The notes under the pieces: generated by a model
The model's input: the letters and a program-made list of their open reading frames with translations, nothing else
Told to the model about the DNA's origin: nothing
The model's database searches: none
Shown here: positions 5,322 through 7,734 of the stretch, piece after piece
How positions within the stretch are numbered: the stretch's first letter is position 1
Layout: the number at the start of each line of letters is the position of its first letter
Source: CAZFQD01 sp964520885
Lineage (GTDB): Bacteria; Bacillota; Clostridia; Oscillospirales; SIG519
Assembly (NCBI GenBank): GCA_964520885.1
Contig: CAZFQD010000106.1
Span: 1-7,734, forward strand
Length of the DNA stretch: 7,734 nucleotides
Direction of reading: 5' to 3'
Program-made: the position numbers and the translations under genes

Positions 5322-6619
5322 ATATACATATTTATATTCCATAAAAGGTAAAGAGGAATATTTTTGAGCGATGTGCCACTAACATTATTCATAGTTATTT
5401 TAAAGGATATTCTCGGCTTATATTTCTTATTGTATTCAGAAAGAGATTTTGCTCTATCATTCTTTTGGGACTTGATTTCAAGAGGAATAATATCCATTCC
5501 TTTTTGAATAACAAAATCAACTTCTGCTAAATTTCCCGATTTCCAATAAAATGGTGTTATTCCACTATTGATTACAATTTCACAAAGTGCATAATTTTCA
5601 GCTAATGCACCTTTAAATTCCTTAAAGGTATCGCTTTTTTGGATTAGCGATTCAGCTGGTAGGTTTGACATTTTACGTAGCAAACCTATATCTGACATAT
5701 ATAACTTAAAATAAGTCTGATCTGCATAAGCAGATAAGGGCATAAATGGCTTTTCGATTTTCATTACTTTATATACAAGTCCTGCCGAAATTAGCCATTC
5801 AAGTGCATCTTCTAAGTCCTTAGCACGAAGACCTTTTTTAACTTGACCAAAAATAAATTTAGAGTTTTCTTTTGCTAACTGCTCAGGAATAGACCTCCAA
5901 ATAGCTGATAGCTTTGGAAAGTCATTTGATGGTGCATACTTTGCAAAATCAAGTTCATAGCTATCAAGAATTTTTTGTTGTATTGCTTCAATTTTATTAA
6001 TATCCTTTGTATCACACCACTTTTTAACAACCTCTGGCATACCACCAGTAATATAGTAGTTCATTAAATAGTTTTCTAATTTTAAAGCAAATAAATCCGA
6101 CACTTTTTCGTCTGGTTTCAAAGTTATTAAATACTCGCAAAGCATCTCTTCATTGTTAGCTAAAAGAAACTCATAAAAATTCATAGTATATAGTGTTAAT
6201 AACTCAACCTTTCCAACTGGAAAAGATAATGGCTTTGAAAGAGCAATGCCCAAAAGGGATCCTGCACTCACAATGTGATATTCTGGTGCATTCTCACAAA
6301 AGTATTTAAGTGAAGTTAATGCTTTGTTGCAAAACTGAATTTCATCAAATATAATTAGTGTTGTATTTGGGTTTATTGCTTTTTTTCTTAAAATGCCTAA
6401 CTCAACTATTATTCTATTAACATCTAAATCGCTTTCAAAGCGTTCTTGCAAAGCTTTATTACCTTCAAAATTAAAATATGCAACATCTTCATAATATGTT
6501 TCGCCAAATTCTTTAAGTAAAAAAGTCTTTCCGCATTGGCGAACACCTTTTACGATTAGCGGCATTCTGTCTTTTTTATTCTTCCATATCTTAAGTTGTT
6601 CTATTAGTAATCTTTTCAT
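5318..6619 (-). CDS. AAA-family ATPase with C-terminal DUF4143 (AAA_14/DUF4143 family)
   Basis: 433 residues, starting at ATG 6619 with a weak RBS AGAAGAG (6635-6629) 9 nt away. It has the family's two-part plan. The N-terminal P-loop ATPase shows Walker A GVRQCGKT (25-32), Walker B TLIIFDEIQ (87-95) and a sensor-like VSAGSLLG (117-124). The middle helical region (about 170-290) includes a winged-helix-like segment. The C-terminal DUF4143 shows KGALAENYAL (336-345) and EVDFV...PLEIKS (367-384), where D368, E381 and K383 resemble a PD-(D/E)XK-type core. Length is typical and no break is seen. The family is widespread and horizontally mobile in bacteria and archaea; its biochemical role is not established. 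The gene stands alone on the - strand with its own promoter, between the recombinase at 7267 and the att core at 4868, and looks like cargo of the right-hand element. Confidence 0.9.
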   Translation of the reverse strand: MKRLLIEQLKIWKNKKDRMPLIVKGVRQCGKTFLLKEFGETYYEDVAYFNFEGNKALQERFESDLDVNRIIVELGILRKKAINPNTTLIIFDEIQFCNKALTSLKYFCENAPEYHIVSAGSLLGIALSKPLSFPVGKVELLTLYTMNFYEFLLANNEEMLCEYLITLKPDEKVSDLFALKLENYLMNYYITGGMPEVVKKWCDTKDINKIEAIQQKILDSYELDFAKYAPSNDFPKLSAIWRSIPEQLAKENSKFIFGQVKKGLRAKDLEDALEWLISAGLVYKVMKIEKPFMPLSAYADQTYFKLYMSDIGLLRKMSNLPAESLIQKSDTFKEFKGALAENYALCEIVINSGITPFYWKSGNLAEVDFVIQKGMDIIPLEIKSQKNDRAKSLSEYNKKYKPRISFKITMNNVSGTSLKNIPLYLLWNINMYI

Positions 6620-6678
6620 TTAAATTTTCTCTTCTTTATCATACAATTTTTGAAATATTATTTGCAGTGTATATATTT

Positions 6679-6707
6679 AATATAAACTATAATTAGAACT
6701 TTGTCAA
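6679..6707 (-). promoter_or_regulatory. Near-consensus sigma-A promoter for the DUF4143 ATPase
   Basis: On the - strand there is a perfect -35 TTGACA (6707-6702), a 17-bp spacer, and -10 TATATT (6684-6679, 5/6 match). The predicted start near 6672 leaves a leader of about 53 nt before ATG 6619. This is the best promoter in the window. Confidence 0.75.
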
Positions 6708-6728
6708 TATAAAACGCAAATTTCATAT

Positions 6729-6756
6729 CAATAATGCTTATATTATTGCATTATTG
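6729..6756. repeat. Perfect inverted repeat upstream of the ATPase promoter
   Basis: CAATAATGC (6729-6737) and GCATTATTG (6748-6756) are perfect 9-bp arms with a 10-nt spacer, centred about 36 bp upstream of the ATPase -35. It could be an operator or the first member of the hairpin series that continues to 7037. Confidence 0.45.
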
Positions 6757-6802
6757 GCATTTGAGCAATTGGATAACTAAAATAATGTTATACTAATTAA
6801 CC

Positions 6803-6865
6803 ATTAAAATATAGAATATATTTTAATAAAAGCGTAGCTTTTTGATAATTTTTCGTAAAATTATC
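6803..6865. repeat. Three consecutive short-loop hairpins
   Basis: ATTAAAATATA/TATATTTTAAT (6803-6813/6817-6827) has an 11-bp stem and 3-nt loop. AAAAGC-GTA-GCTTTT (6828-6842) has a 6-bp stem. GATAATTTT/AAAATTATC (6844-6852/6857-6865) has a 9-bp stem and TCGT loop. All are perfect and almost contiguous. They lead directly into the larger closed unit at 6870, so the array is organised and not just AT-rich noise. Confidence 0.6.
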
Positions 6866-6869
6866 GTTA

Positions 6870-7037
6870 ATATAGTTCAATACTGTTCTCCATCAACTTT
6901 TCAAAGTTGATGATAGTTGCAAAGCAACCATTAAAAACTATTAAAGTTTTTAATAGAGAAATAGTATTACAAATATGCTATTATCATAAATCAAATTAGC
7001 GTGCTTGTAACATTATTTCTCCAGTATTGAACTATAT
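6870..7037. repeat. 168-bp multi-hairpin unit bounded by a 16-bp inverted repeat (MITE-like or structured RNA)
   Basis: The ends are perfect inverted repeats: ATATAGTTCAATACTG (6870-6885) and CAGTATTGAACTATAT (7022-7037). Inside, in order, are a 10-bp palindrome CATCAACTTT/AAAGTTGATG (6891-6912), GTTGC-AAA-GCAAC (6916-6928), ATTAAAAACT/AGTTTTTAAT (6930-6954), and GAGAAATA/TATTTCTC (6956-6963/7014-7021). The last encloses TTACAA/TTGTAA (6967/7005) and GCTA/TAGC (6977/6997). A TA abuts each end if the terminal repeat is taken as 13 bp (6873-6885/7022-7034), which would fit a TA target duplication. There is no coding capacity. The alternatives are a miniature inverted-repeat element or a folded non-coding RNA with a closing stem and four arms. 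Confidence 0.6.
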
Positions 7038-7040
7038 AGT

Positions 7041-7224
7041 ATAGATATTTTTTTATTATCATATAGGTGTGATTAGACTGCTTCAACATGTAATATAAAA
7101 ACATAATATTATTTTTTATTATTCAGTTATTCCGTTACTAATAGATATTAAAGCCAGTAAAATAGCCTATTGTAATATTAAACTAAATAAAAAAATATTC
7201 CGTTATTTTTGTTATTACCGTTAA
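7041..7224. other. AT-rich non-coding spacer
   Basis: I see no credible gene on either strand. The stretch is very AT-rich, with a near-repeat ATTCCGTTA (about 7128 and 7197) and a weak TAATAT/ATATTA inverted repeat near 7091-7111. Together with 6708-7040 it makes a gap of more than 500 bp between the ATPase promoter and the recombinase terminator, filled mostly by hairpins. Confidence 0.5.
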
Positions 7225-7270
7225 AAAATACCATAAAAAATGTAATTTTGAACATTTGTATGGTATTTAT
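7225..7270 (-). terminator. Terminator of the right-hand recombinase
   Basis: AAATACCATA (7226-7235) pairs with TATGGTATTT (7259-7268), and inside it AAATGT (7238-7243) pairs with ACATTT (7252-7257). On the - strand the hairpin overlaps the recombinase stop and runs into a T-rich stretch (GGTATTTTTTAA). Confidence 0.75.
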
Positions 7271-7734
7271 ATTATCGCTCTATTTTGGGCGATTTTTTTA
7301 TTTGCATTTCTTGGATTTAGAATATCCCCTATGGCATCACTCGCCATTTCGTCAACAATGCGTATTACGTGTGCATATTGTTTTGAGGTAGTTATCATAT
7401 TTGCATGTCCCGCTCTTGCACAAACGTTTTGTAGTGGAACCCCTGCTGCTATCATTAATGAAATATTGGTATGTCTTAGAGAATGGGGTGTAAAATGCGG
7501 AAGATTATTTTCTTCAATTAGCCTTATTAAAAATCCATTAATACTGTCAGGGCATATTGGATTGCCATTTTCCCCAGTAAATAAACGACCATTATCTATT
7601 TGTCTATCTCCAACCTTTAATCGCTCAACATCTTGCCAATTCTTATATTCTTGCAACACATCAAATATATATAATGGCATTTTTAAAACGCGTTTTGATG
7701 AGGCAGTTTTTGTTTCTTTTATAAATGAACCAAT
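7267..7734 (-). CDS. Tyrosine recombinase/integrase, catalytic domain (5' end outside window)
   Basis: The frame is open from the window edge (7734) to TAA at 7269-7267, giving 155 visible residues. ATG 7680 is internal: the 18 codons before it (IGSFIKETKTASSKRVLK) read straight into the fold. Catalytic landmarks in visible numbering are Lys9 in the TKTASS beta-hairpin, H84-S-L-R87-H88, the GH histidine at 110 and nucleophile Tyr120 in TTSKQYAHV. Only the first catalytic Arg and the N-terminal domains are missing, beyond the edge. The enzyme should integrate or excise an element through a tRNA or similar att site. It points leftward to the DUF4143 ATPase, the GGACAAAT repeats and the tRNA-fMet core, so those are its likely element end. 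It looks intact and differs from the recombinase tail at 1-131. Confidence 0.92.
   Translation of the reverse strand: MGSFIKETKTASSKRVLKMPLYIFDVLQEYKNWQDVERLKVGDRQIDNGRLFTGENGNPICPDSINGFLIRLIEENNLPHFTPHSLRHTNISLMIAAGVPLQNVCARAGHANMITTSKQYAHVIRIVDEMASDAIGDILNPRNANKKIAQNRAII

Noticed and set aside
6803..7037. Retron msr-msd
   Set aside because: There is no reverse transcriptase gene in the window, and the layout of many equal short hairpins does not match a retron RNA.
7209..7391. 60-residue + strand ORF
   Set aside because: It overlaps the recombinase terminator and its 3' coding region in antisense, with no RBS or recognisable pattern.

Overview
This is an AT-rich window (about 30% G+C by eye, not counted). 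It comes from an accessory region of a low-GC Gram-positive bacterium, most likely Bacillota of class Clostridia. The reasons are the codon use, the AAAGGGG/GGAG ribosome binding sites, the sigma-A type promoters, the phage/ICE-type tyrosine recombinases and the initiator tRNA sequence. I ran no searches. Family names come from recognising motifs and gene order.

Layout: (1) 1-131 is the C-terminal tail of a tyrosine recombinase on the + strand. (2) 262-3090 is an operon with its own promoter. It encodes a 60-residue single-pass membrane microprotein, a 180-residue protein resembling an ABC-three-component (ABC-3C) C-terminal-domain protein, an 81-residue ABC-3C middle component (MC6-like), and a DUF2326-type SMC/RecN-like ATPase. 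The ATPase gene has a 1-nt frameshift at an A-run (1790-1793). (3) 3220-4527 is a 435-residue PD-(D/E)XK nuclease-like protein, closed by a strong intrinsic terminator (4556-4601). (4) 4602-5317 has no gene but is full of recombination-type structure: two paired ATAAACATC repeats, two copies of a 16-bp direct repeat, a 45-nt 3' fragment of initiator tRNA-fMet followed by an intrinsic terminator, and two paired GGACAAAT repeats. (5) 5318-6619 (- strand) is an AAA ATPase with a DUF4143 C-terminus and a near-consensus promoter. (6) 6708-7224 has no gene and holds a dense chain of perfect hairpins, including a 168-bp unit closed by a 16-bp inverted repeat. (7) 7225-7734 is a second tyrosine recombinase (- strand, 5' end outside the window) with a hairpin terminator.

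Reading: two integrase genes point inward at a shared tRNA-fMet-derived att core, and each leaves cargo between itself and the core. The left cargo looks like anti-phage defence (ABC-3C plus a PD-(D/E)XK protein); the right cargo is a DUF4143 ATPase. The core lacks the 5' half of the tRNA and has different phased repeats on each side. This fits two elements that accreted at one tRNA-fMet site.

The most interesting lead is in the ABC-3C operon. The membrane microprotein (C-terminus) and the next protein (N-terminus) share a short motif, NGxxNxQAxxDI. The membrane protein may be a separately encoded effector coupled to the ABC-3C core through that motif. The ATPase frameshift means the system may be inactive in this copy, unless it is a sequence error.
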